Shown here: positions 19,340-27,488 of the stretch, piece by piece
Layout of the letters: each line of letters starts with the position of its first letter
Numbering within the stretch: position 1 is the stretch's first letter
Origin: Luteolibacter sp. LG18
GTDB lineage: Bacteria; Verrucomicrobiota; Verrucomicrobiia; Verrucomicrobiales; Akkermansiaceae
DNA: 64,000 nucleotides
Direction: 5' to 3'
Assembly: GCF_036322585.1 (NCBI RefSeq)
Contig: NZ_AP024600.1
Coordinates: forward strand, 2,790,001-2,854,000
Program-made: the position numbers and the translations under genes
The notes under the pieces: generated by a model
Databases searched by the model: none
Seen by the model: only the letters and a program-made list of their open reading frames with translations
What the model was told of the DNA's origin: nothing

Positions 19340-19758
19340 GGTTCGGAGGGGGACAGGTTCAGATACCAGTGGTCATACCAACTGAAGGCATCATCCGGTT
19401 CACGGGGAATGAACTCTTTGGGGACGAAAATTTGGTAGTCGTCCGCGAGGGTGATCCAGAGGCTGCCATCGGGCTGGGCTTCGATTTGTTCGAAACGGCT
19501 TTCCCGGATCGGGGCGAACCGGGACGTCCAGTGGGTGAAGCCTTCCTTGTCGCCTTCGAAAGGGTAGCTGGCGGAAGATTCGATGATTTCTCCGTCCTTT
19601 CCGAATTGCCAGGGAGGATCGATCCAAAGGTAGATGCCTCCCTTCTTGTCCGCGTCGATGTGGAGCTTCAGCGAATTGGTGGCGAGGGTGAGAAAGCACC
19701 TCCGGCCGATCAATTGCGGCACGTCGGCTCCATGGTTTTCAAAATCCGTGGCGGACAT
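19336..19758 (-). CDS. protein of unknown function (first gene of a coupled pair)
   Basis: A 140-residue protein with a strongly beta composition: TLATNSLKLHIDADKKGGIY, LWIDPPWQFGKDGEI, DGSLWITLADDYQIFVP, then a Trp/Tyr-rich end (FSWYDHWYLNL). The repeated short strands and the hydrophobic pairs suggest a small beta-barrel or immunity-protein-like fold. I do not recognise the family. It is coupled to the next gene by a 4-bp overlap and follows a zinc-ribbon gene on the same strand by 6 bp. Confidence 0.6.
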   Translation of the reverse strand: MSATDFENHGADVPQLIGRRCFLTLATNSLKLHIDADKKGGIYLWIDPPWQFGKDGEIIESSASYPFEGDKEGFTHWTSRFAPIRESRFEQIEAQPDGSLWITLADDYQIFVPKEFIPREPDDAFSWYDHWYLNLSPSEP

Positions 19759-19764
19759 CGTCGA

Positions 19765-20106
19765 TCAGCCGAGAATGTAGGTATCCGTGCCCACCTTCAT
19801 TCCGCAGGAATAGCAGGCCTTCGCGTCGCTGGCGATGAGCGTGCCGCAGGACGGGCAGTGCAGGGTGTGTTCGGCGTCCTGCTTCGGATGTTCTTTGGAA
19901 AGCTGGTCGAGGAACGCCTGCGGGGAGAGGTTCACGTGGTCCGCGAGATATTCGACCAAGGCGCGGTTGAGGGCGCGCAGGTGCTCGACCTGGGTTTCGA
20001 GGCTTTGGATTCGGCTGCCGATATCCGTCAGATCGGGCGCGGCCTGGCTGACCCGGATCTGGTTGTAGATGTCGGTCAGGGAGGGACGGAAGATCTTCAT
20101 ACCCAT
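19765..20106 (-). CDS. zinc-ribbon protein with a coiled-coil segment
   Basis: A 113-residue protein (ATG 20106; a second ATG at 20100 is equally possible). The middle has a heptad-like stretch (IGSRIQSLETQVEHLRALNR), and the C-terminus has a zinc ribbon CPSCGTLIASDAKACYSCGM with two CxxC pairs. Such small zinc-ribbon proteins often act in complexes; the function is unknown. Three genes (this one and the following coupled pair) may form one leftward operon. Confidence 0.65.
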   Translation of the reverse strand: MGMKIFRPSLTDIYNQIRVSQAAPDLTDIGSRIQSLETQVEHLRALNRALVEYLADHVNLSPQAFLDQLSKEHPKQDAEHTLHCPSCGTLIASDAKACYSCGMKVGTDTYILG

Positions 20107-20179
20107 GAGTCGATCATGACAGGGCGACCGAGGCCCGGCAATGGGAAGGTGGGCCGTGCTTTGGAAGGGGCGGCACGAA

Positions 20180-20206
20180 AAAGGCCCGGAGATACTCCGG
20201 GCCTTT
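20180..20206 (-). terminator. rho-independent terminator of the ABC-F gene
   Basis: An 11-bp perfect stem AAAGGCCCGGA / TCCGGGCCTTT with a 5-base loop. Read on the minus strand it is followed by a T-rich stretch, 25 bp after the ABC-F stop. Confidence 0.88.
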
Positions 20207-20230
20207 CGAAGGTGGGTTGGATGATGGACC

Positions 20231-21841
20231 TCAGGCCGTCACCGCGCCGCGGTCGTCATTGAGGCCGCTCTTCTCGAGGAAGTAGTCGTAGCCGCCGGCG
20301 TAACGGGTGACGGTGCCGTTGTTGATGTGCAGGGTGGTTTCCGCGAGGGTGCGGATGAAGTGCACGTCGTGGGAGATGAAGACCAGGGTGCCCTCGTAGT
20401 TCTTGAGCGCGTTGACCAGCGAGTCGATGGAGAGGATGTCCAAGTGGGTGGTCGGCTCGTCCATCAGCAGCAGGTTCGGCGGGTCGGTGAGGAACTTCAC
20501 GAGGTTCAGTCGCGATTTCTCACCCCCGGAGAGGACGCCGCAGCGCTTTTCCACGTCGGTGCGGCGGAAGAGGAAGGAGCCGAGGATCGAGCGGGCCTCG
20601 TCCTCGCGGAGGGTCGGGCAGGAGGACATCACTTCCTCCAGTACGGTGTTGTCCTCGTTGAGGGCCTCGGAGCGGTGCTGCGAGTAGTAGCCGAGCTTGG
20701 TGGCGTAGCCGACGTCGCGCTTGCCGCCATTGATCGGCAGCACGCCGGCGAGGATCTTGATGAGGGTGGACTTGCCCGCGCCGTTCGGGCCGACGAGCAC
20801 GATCTTCTCGCCGCGTTCCAGCGTGAGATCGAGGTCCTTGTAGATCTGCTTCTCGCCGTAGGCTTGGGAAACCTTCTGGAGGTCCATGACCTTCTGGTTC
20901 GAACGCTGCGGCTGCGGGAAGGCGAACTTGAAGGGCTTGCGCGGGGCGCGCGGCTTCTCGATGCGCTCCAGCTTCTCAAGCTGCTTTACACGGCTCTGGA
21001 CCTGGGCGGCCTTCGAGGTGACCTGGCGGAAACGGTCGATGAATTCCTGGGTCGCCTCGATTTCCTTCTGCTGGTTCCGGTAGGCTTGGAGCTGCTGCTC
21101 GTAGCGCTGCTCGCGCTGTTCGAGGTAGCTGGAGTAGTTGCCGGTGTAGGTGATGAGCTTGGCGGCGTCCGGGTCGATCTCGACGACGCTCTCGACGAGT
21201 TCGTCCATGAAGTCGCGGTCGTGGGAAATCATCAGCACCGCGCCGGAGTAGTTCCGCAGGTAACGCTGGAGCCAGAGCAGGGAGAGCAGGTCGAGGTGGT
21301 TCGTCGGCTCGTCCAGCATCAGGAGATCCGGCTCCATGACGAGGAGGCGGGCGAGGTAGGCGCGCATGATCCAGCCGCCGGAATACTCGCGGGCGGGCTT
21401 GTGGAAATCGGTCTCCTTGTAGCCGAGGCCGGCGAGGATCTTCTTCGCCTTCGGTTCGAGCTGGTAGCCGTTGAGGTGGGTGAACTGGTCCTGGGCGGCG
21501 GCGTAGTCCGGGTGGCCGTGGTCGTTCTTCGCCTCGTGCTCGCGCATGGTGCGGAGGATGTTCACCATCTCCGGGGTGATGCCCATGGCGATCTCCAGGA
21601 TGGTCTCATCGCCCGGGTCGCCCGCTTCCTGTTCCAGGTAGCCGGTGATGGCGTATTCATCGCGCTCGATCGTGCCTTCGTCCTGGCTGTCCTCGCCGAG
21701 GATCATGCGGAAGAGGGTCGATTTGCCGGCGCCGTTCGGACCGACGAGGGCGACGCGTTCGCCCCAGTTGATGGTCATCTCGGCTCCACGGAGCAGGGTG
21801 CGTCCGCCGAGGGTCTTGGTGAGCTTGTGAATGCTGAGCAC
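20231..21841 (-). CDS. ABC-F family ATPase
   Basis: About 536 residues from a GTG at 21841 (VLSIHKLTKTLGGRTLLRGA); the open frame reaches further upstream but with no family match. There are two ABC domains with Walker A GPNGAGKST twice, signature YSGGWIMRAYLARLL in the first and LSGGEKSRLNLV in the second, and Walker B LLMLDEPTNHLD and LLLMDEPTTHLD. Between them is the long charged linker with YLEQREQRYEQQLQAYRNQQ that reaches the ribosomal P site in ABC-F proteins. No membrane segments are present. Expected role: ribosome-associated translation factor (EttA/Uup-like group); exact subfamily not assigned. Confidence 0.92.
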   Translation of the reverse strand: MLSIHKLTKTLGGRTLLRGAEMTINWGERVALVGPNGAGKSTLFRMILGEDSQDEGTIERDEYAITGYLEQEAGDPGDETILEIAMGITPEMVNILRTMREHEAKNDHGHPDYAAAQDQFTHLNGYQLEPKAKKILAGLGYKETDFHKPAREYSGGWIMRAYLARLLVMEPDLLMLDEPTNHLDLLSLLWLQRYLRNYSGAVLMISHDRDFMDELVESVVEIDPDAAKLITYTGNYSSYLEQREQRYEQQLQAYRNQQKEIEATQEFIDRFRQVTSKAAQVQSRVKQLEKLERIEKPRAPRKPFKFAFPQPQRSNQKVMDLQKVSQAYGEKQIYKDLDLTLERGEKIVLVGPNGAGKSTLIKILAGVLPINGGKRDVGYATKLGYYSQHRSEALNEDNTVLEEVMSSCPTLREDEARSILGSFLFRRTDVEKRCGVLSGGEKSRLNLVKFLTDPPNLLLMDEPTTHLDILSIDSLVNALKNYEGTLVFISHDVHFIRTLAETTLHINNGTVTRYAGGYDYFLEKSGLNDDRGAVTA

Positions 21842-21917
21842 GGCGCGGATGTAGGGCCGGACGGGGCGGGTGCCAAGTTTCAAGTTCCGCCGTGAGAAAT
21901 CCGCATGGGATTGGAAA

Positions 21918-22043
21918 TCAGTTGTCGTCCCATCGCTCGGACCTCCGGGTATAGGGATCGGACGGATCTGGGAGCGATAAGAAGAGATCGCCCACGGATC
22001 CAACGATTTCGAGGACGATTTCCAGCAGAAGATCCAGCCACAT
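21918..22043 (-). CDS. possible 41-residue small protein
   Basis: A short frame from the ATG at 22043: MWLDLLLEIVLEIVGSVGDL, then FLSLPDPSDPYTRRSERWDD. It is an acidic amphipathic/hydrophobic helix followed by a polar tail. Small proteins of this type (a short Leu/Ile/Glu helix plus a charged tail) occur in Verrucomicrobiota, but I cannot match it to a known family. The surrounding gap (21842-22178) has no other candidate. Confidence 0.35.
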   Translation of the reverse strand: MWLDLLLEIVLEIVGSVGDLFLSLPDPSDPYTRRSERWDDN

Positions 22044-22178
22044 GACGGTTTCGTTTCTATCCCGGGGAACGCCGTGGAACCATTGGAAATCCGGGCCGGG
22101 ATTCCACAGCCGTCTCACAGTTAGGCGGTCGCGGCAGATTTTGGATTTCCATCCGGCCTCCAAATGCCAAGATGGGGG

Positions 22179-23207
22179 ATGCAGACACGTCGTGACTGGT
22201 TGAAACTCACGGGAGCCGGACTTTTCAGCTCGCTGGTCGGGGCCGTTCCGGCGTGGGGCGCGTCCGGCGGGGGAGTCGCCGGGCTCCAGCAGGTGGCCAC
22301 CCGCAACGGGGCCAAGGGCTGGGCGCTGTGGGAAGGCCGGTCGAAGGTGGCGAGCTGGAATGCCGACGAACGCAGCGGCTCGCTCAGCATCACGAAGACC
22401 CTCGCCGGGCTGGCGGTGACCAAGGCCGTGTCGCAGGGCAAGGTGTCGCTTGATGAACCGCTCTACCTCACGCTCACGGAGTGGAAGGGCGACGCGGCCA
22501 AGCAGCGGATCACCCCGCGGATGCTGCTGCAGCAGGTTTCCGGGCTCGAAAACGGCGGCAACGCCCTCTACCGGGCCACCGTGCCGGACAAGGGCAAGAG
22601 CGCGCTGGCGCTGCGGGTGGTGAACTCACCCGGCACGTTTTTCCGCTACGGTGCGTCCCATTGGGAGGTGCTGGCGGAGTATCTCAACCGGCGTCTCGGT
22701 GGTGGCAATGCGCTCGAAAAGCATCTCACCCGCCACGTCCTGGGGGCCATCGGTCTCGATTCGCCGGAGTGGCGGTCCGATCTGAAAGGGCGCTTCTATC
22801 TCTCGACCGGCACGAAACTCACGGTGGAGGACCTTGGTCGGCTCGGCCGGACCTTGTCCCACCTGCTGCGTGGCGAGAGCGCGGATGGCTTCGATGCCGG
22901 GGTGTTCGCGAACGTCACCCGGCCCTCGGCCGCGAATCCGATGTTCGGCGGCGGCCTGTGGCGGAATGTCCAGGTCCAGCGTGGCGGCGTCCACGGCATC
23001 GAGGTCGAGGATTCGATCGAGCCCGCACCGGCGAGCGGTTTCTGGGCAGGCGCGTGCCTGTCCACCCAACACCCGGCGGATCTGGTGGCCCTCGTCGGTT
23101 CGTCCGGCCAGCGGGTGTTCATCTGGCCCTCGAAGAACCGGGTGTTCGCGCGCCTCGGCGGTTCCCGGAGCTGGAAGGACCGGCCGTTGCTGGAAACGCT
23201 GGCGTAA
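22179..23207 (+). CDS. exported serine hydrolase of the beta-lactamase / class C fold
   Basis: A 342-residue protein. The N-terminus MQTRRDWLKLTGAGLFSSLV is Tat-like (twin Arg then a hydrophobic core), which is why the ATG at 22179 is preferred to that at 22164. The catalytic SxxK is in LSITKTLAGL, a YGASHWE block can serve as YxN-type, and MLLQQVSGLENGG and LTVEDLGRLGRTL are typical of the beta-lactamase-related hydrolases (Pfam Beta-lactamase). These act as esterases, DD-peptidases or beta-lactamases; activity is not told by sequence. It ends 6 bp from the convergent histidine kinase gene. Confidence 0.82.
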   Translation: MQTRRDWLKLTGAGLFSSLVGAVPAWGASGGGVAGLQQVATRNGAKGWALWEGRSKVASWNADERSGSLSITKTLAGLAVTKAVSQGKVSLDEPLYLTLTEWKGDAAKQRITPRMLLQQVSGLENGGNALYRATVPDKGKSALALRVVNSPGTFFRYGASHWEVLAEYLNRRLGGGNALEKHLTRHVLGAIGLDSPEWRSDLKGRFYLSTGTKLTVEDLGRLGRTLSHLLRGESADGFDAGVFANVTRPSAANPMFGGGLWRNVQVQRGGVHGIEVEDSIEPAPASGFWAGACLSTQHPADLVALVGSSGQRVFIWPSKNRVFARLGGSRSWKDRPLLETLA

Positions 23208-23213
23208 GGCCCC

Positions 23214-24896
23214 TTACGGCTTCTGCATCGGGACGCGCAGGGTGAAGGCCGTGCCCATGCCGACCACGCTCTCCACGGTGAGCGTGGCATTGTGGGCGTC
23301 GGCGATGCGTTTGCAGATCGCCAAGCCGAGGCCCGCGCCGCCGGTCGAGCGGTTGCGGGATGTATCGGCGCGGTAAAAGCGGTCGAAGAGATGCGGGAGA
23401 TGCTCGGCGGGAATGCCCGGGCCGTTGTCGCGCACCGAGACCACGGCGAAATCGCCCTCCACCCGGGTCACGGCGCGGACTTCGGCTCCCTCCGGGCTGT
23501 ATTTCACCGCGTTGGTGAGGAGATTCATCAGAATCTGGCCGATCTGGTCGGGATTGGCGTGGCAGGGGGCGGGCGAGAGTTCCTCGCGGAGGCGGATGTT
23601 TTTCTCCGCCGCCACCACCTGCATCATGATCGTGTGGTCGTGGGTGAGCTCGGCGAGGTCGCAGAGGCGGACGTCCGTTTGATGCGGGGCGGCATCGAGC
23701 ACGGAGAGCTGGAGCAGGGACTCGATCAGGCCGTGCATGCGCTTGGCGGCGCGCTGGCAAATTTCAAAGGCGGCGCGGTAATCTCCGGGGCTGCGCTCCT
23801 TGGAAAGGGCGAGCTGGGCTTGGCCGAGGATGATGGACACCGGCGTGCGGAGCTCGTGGGCGGCGTCGGAGGTGAAACGCGCCTGTTCGTCGAAGGCGGT
23901 GTCGAGGCGCTGGAAGGTGTCGTCGAGGAGGGTGGCGAGCTTGCCGAGCTCGCTCTCGGTTTCCTCAGTGCGGATGCGCTCGTCGAAGTGTCCGGCGGCG
24001 ATGCGGGTGGCGGCGGCGCTGATGTCGGAGATCGGGCGCATGGCGCGGGAGGCGATCCACCAGCCGATGGCGAGCCCTGCGACCAGTACGCTGCCGCCGA
24101 TGCCGGCCAGCTTCCAGGCGAAGTCGGTCATGTCACCGTTGATGCCGGCCAGCGAGCGGCCGACCAGCAGGCATTCGCCGGGCGGGGTGAATAGGAAGGC
24201 CTCGCGGACGCCATCGCGGGTGCGGATGCCCTTGGCGAAGGCCGGGTCATCACCAGGGGGACGAGGCACATTGGCGGGTGCTGCCGAGGAGGCATCCAGC
24301 AAGGTGTTCCGCCGGGTCCAGGTGACGTAGTAGTAGGGCTCGGGATCCTTGGTGTTGAAGAACGCCTTCATCTGGTTGCTGCTGAAGCCGGGAGGCGGGC
24401 CTTGGGGCGGCGGAGCCTGGGCGGAGCCGCTGCGGCCGGGGCCGTCGCCAGGCATCGGGCCGTTGCCCCCCTGCGGCTCATCGAAGAGCTCCTCGAAGTC
24501 GCCGAAATCGTCCGGTGGCAGTTCGTCGTCTGCGGGGCGGCCTTGGTTGGCGGCGACGTAGCCGCCGTTAGCCGGGCGGCCGGGCTGGGCTCCTCCGGCG
24601 CGCTGGGGCCGCCCGTTGTTGCCGCCCGCTCCGCCGGGATTGCCCCGATTGCCATTGGGAGGGCCTCCGCCGGGATTGCCGTAGGGCGGTGGACCGCCTG
24701 CGGTGGAGCCACCCGCGCCCTGGGTCAGCGCGGCTCCGATGGCGGTGAGGCGGATCTCCAGCTCGTGGTCGGCCATGCGGAGCTGGTTGGCGTGCTCCAA
24801 CCGGTAGGAGGTGATGCAAAATCCCCCGATGACGGCGAACAGCAGCAGGCCGTGCCACGACTGGATGCGCCAGCGGATGGATTTTCTCAGACTCAT
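23214..24896 (-). CDS. sensor histidine kinase with a long Gly/Pro/Asn-rich periplasmic insert
   Basis: A 560-residue kinase. It has a first membrane helix (LLLFAVIGGFCITSY), an extracytoplasmic part of about 200 residues, a second helix (GGSVLVAGLAIGWWI), HAMP (IASRAMRPISDISAAA), HisKA with phospho-acceptor FTSDAAHELRTPVS, and HATPase with NLLTNAVKYS, DNGPGIP and GGAGLGLAI. The periplasmic part has an unusual run of Gly, Pro, Asn and Arg (roughly residues 60-120) and then an acidic stretch (DDELPPDDFGDFEELFDEP). This composition suggests a disordered, possibly metal-interacting sensor segment; that is inference. The start overlaps the response regulator stop (ATGA). It resembles CusS/heavy-metal-type kinases in layout. 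Confidence 0.9.
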   Translation of the reverse strand: MSLRKSIRWRIQSWHGLLLFAVIGGFCITSYRLEHANQLRMADHELEIRLTAIGAALTQGAGGSTAGGPPPYGNPGGGPPNGNRGNPGGAGGNNGRPQRAGGAQPGRPANGGYVAANQGRPADDELPPDDFGDFEELFDEPQGGNGPMPGDGPGRSGSAQAPPPQGPPPGFSSNQMKAFFNTKDPEPYYYVTWTRRNTLLDASSAAPANVPRPPGDDPAFAKGIRTRDGVREAFLFTPPGECLLVGRSLAGINGDMTDFAWKLAGIGGSVLVAGLAIGWWIASRAMRPISDISAAATRIAAGHFDERIRTEETESELGKLATLLDDTFQRLDTAFDEQARFTSDAAHELRTPVSIILGQAQLALSKERSPGDYRAAFEICQRAAKRMHGLIESLLQLSVLDAAPHQTDVRLCDLAELTHDHTIMMQVVAAEKNIRLREELSPAPCHANPDQIGQILMNLLTNAVKYSPEGAEVRAVTRVEGDFAVVSVRDNGPGIPAEHLPHLFDRFYRADTSRNRSTGGAGLGLAICKRIADAHNATLTVESVVGMGTAFTLRVPMQKP

Positions 24897-25546
24897 GCCT
24901 CGATGCTGTAGCCCTGGCCGCGGAGGGTGGTGATGAAGGTGGAGCCGAATTTTTTCCGGAGGTTGAACACGTGGACGTCCACGAGGTTGGACATCGGCGT
25001 GTCGTTCTCGTCGTGGAGGTGTTCGTAGAGGTCGGTGCGGCTCACGATCTTGCCGCGGCGGGACACCATGAACTCCAGCAGCGCGTACTCGCGGCCGGTG
25101 AGGGGCACGGCTTGTCCGGCCTTGCTGGCCTTGCGGGCGGAGGTGTCGACCTCGACATCGCCGACGCGAACCAGGTGGCTGGCATCACCCTGCGAGCGGC
25201 GGATCAGGGCGCGGACCCGGGCGGCGAGCTCCTCGAGATCCACCGGTTTCAGGATGTAATCGTCCGCGCCGCTGTCGAGGCCGTGGATGCGGTCGTTCAC
25301 TTTGGTGCGGGCGGTGAGCATCAGCACCGGGGTCTTCTTTTTCGCACGCAGGCGCTTGAGTACCTCGAAGCCGTCGAGGCGGGGCAGCATCACGTCCAGG
25401 ATGATGGCGTCGTAGTCCCACTCGATGGCCTTGTAGAGGGCTTCCTCGCCATCGGCGGCCTCGTCCACGGCATGGCCTTCCTCCCTCATCGCCTGGACCA
25501 GGGTGCCGAGGAGGTCCGGTTCATCTTCAACAACAAGCACTCGCAT
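24893..25546 (-). CDS. OmpR-family response regulator
   Basis: 217 residues. The receiver domain has acidic pocket VVEDEPD, phospho-acceptor Asp51 in IILDVMLPRLDG, T in MLTARTKVND and K in DYILKPVDL. The C-terminal winged helix has LTGREYALLEFMVSRRGKIV and the recognition region NLVDVHVFNLRKKF. It resembles the CusR/CopR/QseB group. It is divergent from the MbnP-MbnH gene, 160 bp away, and so is the obvious candidate to act on the 18-bp repeat found before that gene and the YHYH gene. Confidence 0.93.
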   Translation of the reverse strand: MRVLVVEDEPDLLGTLVQAMREEGHAVDEAADGEEALYKAIEWDYDAIILDVMLPRLDGFEVLKRLRAKKKTPVLMLTARTKVNDRIHGLDSGADDYILKPVDLEELAARVRALIRRSQGDASHLVRVGDVEVDTSARKASKAGQAVPLTGREYALLEFMVSRRGKIVSRTDLYEHLHDENDTPMSNLVDVHVFNLRKKFGSTFITTLRGQGYSIEA

Positions 25547-25592
25547 TCGGGGTGACCGTAGCAGGCCGTAGATTAAGGCACGATGAATATGT

Positions 25593-25643
25593 GGTCACGG
25601 GTCACGGCGGTTGGGTGCATTTCTTCACTCGTGACCCATGACC
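25593..25643. repeat. inverted repeat in the divergent intergenic region
   Basis: GGTCACGGGTCACG (25593-25606) and CGTGACCCATGACC (25630-25643) pair with one mismatch over 14 bases around a 23-base loop. It lies between the response regulator and the MbnP-MbnH gene. Tandem GTGACCC-type words make it look like a genome repeat of the CATGAC/GTGACC kind rather than an operator, but it could also bind the regulator. Confidence 0.6.
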
Positions 25644-25661
25644 CGTGGCTCATGACTCAAT

Positions 25662-25679
25662 CATTCACGCTGGCTTAAT
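25662..25679 (+). promoter_or_regulatory. 18-bp shared upstream element, copy 1
   Basis: CATTCACGCTGGCTTAAT ends 27 nt before the GTG start of the MbnP-MbnH gene. An identical copy stands at exactly the same distance before the YHYH gene (27444-27461). The CTTAAT end could be a -10 box, and the TTCAC/CTTAA words could be OmpR-family half-sites. Confidence 0.7.
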
Positions 25680-25706
25680 GATCGGTTTGGCAAGGTGGCG
25701 GCGTCC

Positions 25707-27440
25707 GTGAAAACCCTCTCCCTCCTTTTCACCGCCATCCTCGCCGGGTTGAACTGCGCGGAGGCCCAGCACCGGCTCGACGTGGAAGTTCTGCCGTGCT
25801 TCGGCCCCGCGCCGCTCGCCTTCGATACCCTGGGTCTGGAAACGGGGACACGCAGGAGCGTTTCCGTGACCCGCTGCGACCTGCTGCTCTCCGCGGCCGC
25901 GTTGCAGCGCGAGGATGGCGGCTGGATCGGGGTGGAGAAATGGTCGGCCTACCTTGGTCTTCGGGACGGGCGCAACCACTTCGCGCTGGTGAACGCGCCG
26001 GACGGGAAGTTCACCCGCCTGCGTTTCCACATCGGCGTGCCGCCGCAGATCAACCACGGCGATCCCTCCCGCTATCCGCCGCGTCATCCGCTCAACCCGC
26101 TGGTCAATGGCATGCACTGGGGATGGCAGGGCGGCTACGTGTTCGCGGCCTTGGAGGGGCGCTGGCGCGGGCCGGATGGCACGATGGGAGGGTATTCCTA
26201 TCACCTCGCGAACGATGAGCACCTGATGACGGTGGAGCTGCCGGTGAACCTCGATCTCTCCCGCGACCAAACGCTGCATCTCAAGCTCGACCTCAAGCCG
26301 GTGTTCGAAGGCATGGAGATCGGCGAGACGAACGCGTCCACCCACTCGCGGCCCGAGGATGCCTTGGCCGGGGAGCTGTGCGCGAAACTGGTGGCTGCCT
26401 TCCGCGTGGAAAGCGTGGCTCCCACCCCGAGCCGAGCCGAGGTCGCGGCGAAGGTGAACGCGCGCATCGCGCCCGGTGCCACGCCGTATCGTTTCACCTA
26501 TCCCGCGGGCTTCCCGCGTCCGGACCTGCCGGCGGACAATCCGCTCACCAACGAGGGCGTGGCGTTCGGCCGCCATCTGTTCCAGGACACCCGCCTCAGC
26601 GGAAACGGCACGCAGTCGTGCGCGTCCTGCCACGTGGCGGACCAGGGGCTGGGGGATTCGCGGCGTTTCAGCGTCGGGGCGTTCGGCGACACCGGCACGC
26701 GCCAGGCGATGCCGCTGTTCAATCTCGCGTGGAAGTCGTCGTTCTTCTGGGACGGCCGCGCGCCGACGGTGCGGGCGCAGGTGCTCCAGCCGATCGAAAA
26801 CCCGGTGGAGATGCACGCGGCCCTGCCGGAGGTGGTGTCGCGGCTTTCTGCGGACCCGAAGTGCCGGGCGATGGCCGCTGCCGCGTTCGGATCGGAAGAG
26901 ATCGACAGTGACCTGGTCGCGCGGGCGCTGGAGCAGTTCCTGCTCACGCGGGTATCCGGAAACTCGAAGTTCGACCGGGCGATGCGTGGCGAGGATTCGC
27001 TGAGCGAGGAGGAGGCGCGGGGCGAGCGCTTGTTCAACACCGAGTATGATCCCGCCCGCGGCCTGCGCGGGGCGGATTGCTTCCATTGCCACGGCGGGCC
27101 GATGTTCCAGAGCCTGGCCTTCGCCAACAACGGCCTCGATGCCGAGCCGGAGGACGCCGGACGCTCGGCGGTCACCGGCCACGCGGGCGACCGCGGGAAG
27201 TTCGCCGTGCCGACGATGCGGAACATCGCGCTCACCGCGCCCTACATGCATGACGGTCGCTTCGCCACGCTCGAGGAGGTGGTCGACCACTACAGCGGCG
27301 GCGTGAAGCGGAGCGACACGCTCGACGCGAACCTCGCGAAGCATCCGGCGGGCGGGCTCAACCTTTCGCCGCAGGACAAGCGCGCGCTGGTGGCGTTCCT
27401 GCGCGCTCTAACCGATGAGGATTTTCCAACAGGAAACTGA
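25707..27440 (+). CDS. MbnP-MbnH fusion: copper-binding MbnP domain joined to a MauG-like di-heme cytochrome c
   Basis: Starting at the GTG at 25707 (alternative GTG 25695) gives a good signal peptide (MKTLSLLFTAILAGLNCAEA) and a ribosome site AAGGTGG about 9 nt upstream, 577 residues in all. Residues about 20-210 form an MbnP-like domain, with NGMHWGWQGGYVFAALEG, the block in which MbnP has the Trp that its partner oxidises to kynurenine. Residues about 260-570 form a di-heme peroxidase/MauG/MbnH-type domain with heme motifs CASCH (305-309) and CFHCH (458-462) and the usual MRNIALTAPYMHDGRFATLE. In methanotrophs MbnP and MbnH are separate partner proteins; here enzyme and substrate are one chain. 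Likely periplasmic, likely copper-related. The domain calls are from family patterns; the modification is inferred. Confidence 0.83.
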   Translation: MKTLSLLFTAILAGLNCAEAQHRLDVEVLPCFGPAPLAFDTLGLETGTRRSVSVTRCDLLLSAAALQREDGGWIGVEKWSAYLGLRDGRNHFALVNAPDGKFTRLRFHIGVPPQINHGDPSRYPPRHPLNPLVNGMHWGWQGGYVFAALEGRWRGPDGTMGGYSYHLANDEHLMTVELPVNLDLSRDQTLHLKLDLKPVFEGMEIGETNASTHSRPEDALAGELCAKLVAAFRVESVAPTPSRAEVAAKVNARIAPGATPYRFTYPAGFPRPDLPADNPLTNEGVAFGRHLFQDTRLSGNGTQSCASCHVADQGLGDSRRFSVGAFGDTGTRQAMPLFNLAWKSSFFWDGRAPTVRAQVLQPIENPVEMHAALPEVVSRLSADPKCRAMAAAAFGSEEIDSDLVARALEQFLLTRVSGNSKFDRAMRGEDSLSEEEARGERLFNTEYDPARGLRGADCFHCHGGPMFQSLAFANNGLDAEPEDAGRSAVTGHAGDRGKFAVPTMRNIALTAPYMHDGRFATLEEVVDHYSGGVKRSDTLDANLAKHPAGGLNLSPQDKRALVAFLRALTDEDFPTGN

Positions 27441-27443
27441 GGC

Positions 27444-27461
27444 CATTCACGCTGGCTTAAT
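27444..27461 (+). promoter_or_regulatory. 18-bp shared upstream element, copy 2
   Basis: CATTCACGCTGGCTTAAT, identical to 25662-25679, begins 3 bp after the MbnP-MbnH stop and ends 27 nt before the YHYH start. This implies that the YHYH gene has its own control site rather than depending only on read-through. Confidence 0.72.
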
Positions 27462-27488
27462 CGTCCATCTGCCACGCTCCACGACAGC

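Noticed and set aside
25665..27344. 559-codon open frame opposite the MbnP-MbnH gene
   Set aside because: The plus-strand frame has clear heme motifs and a signal peptide; the other strand gives only Arg/His-rich sequence.
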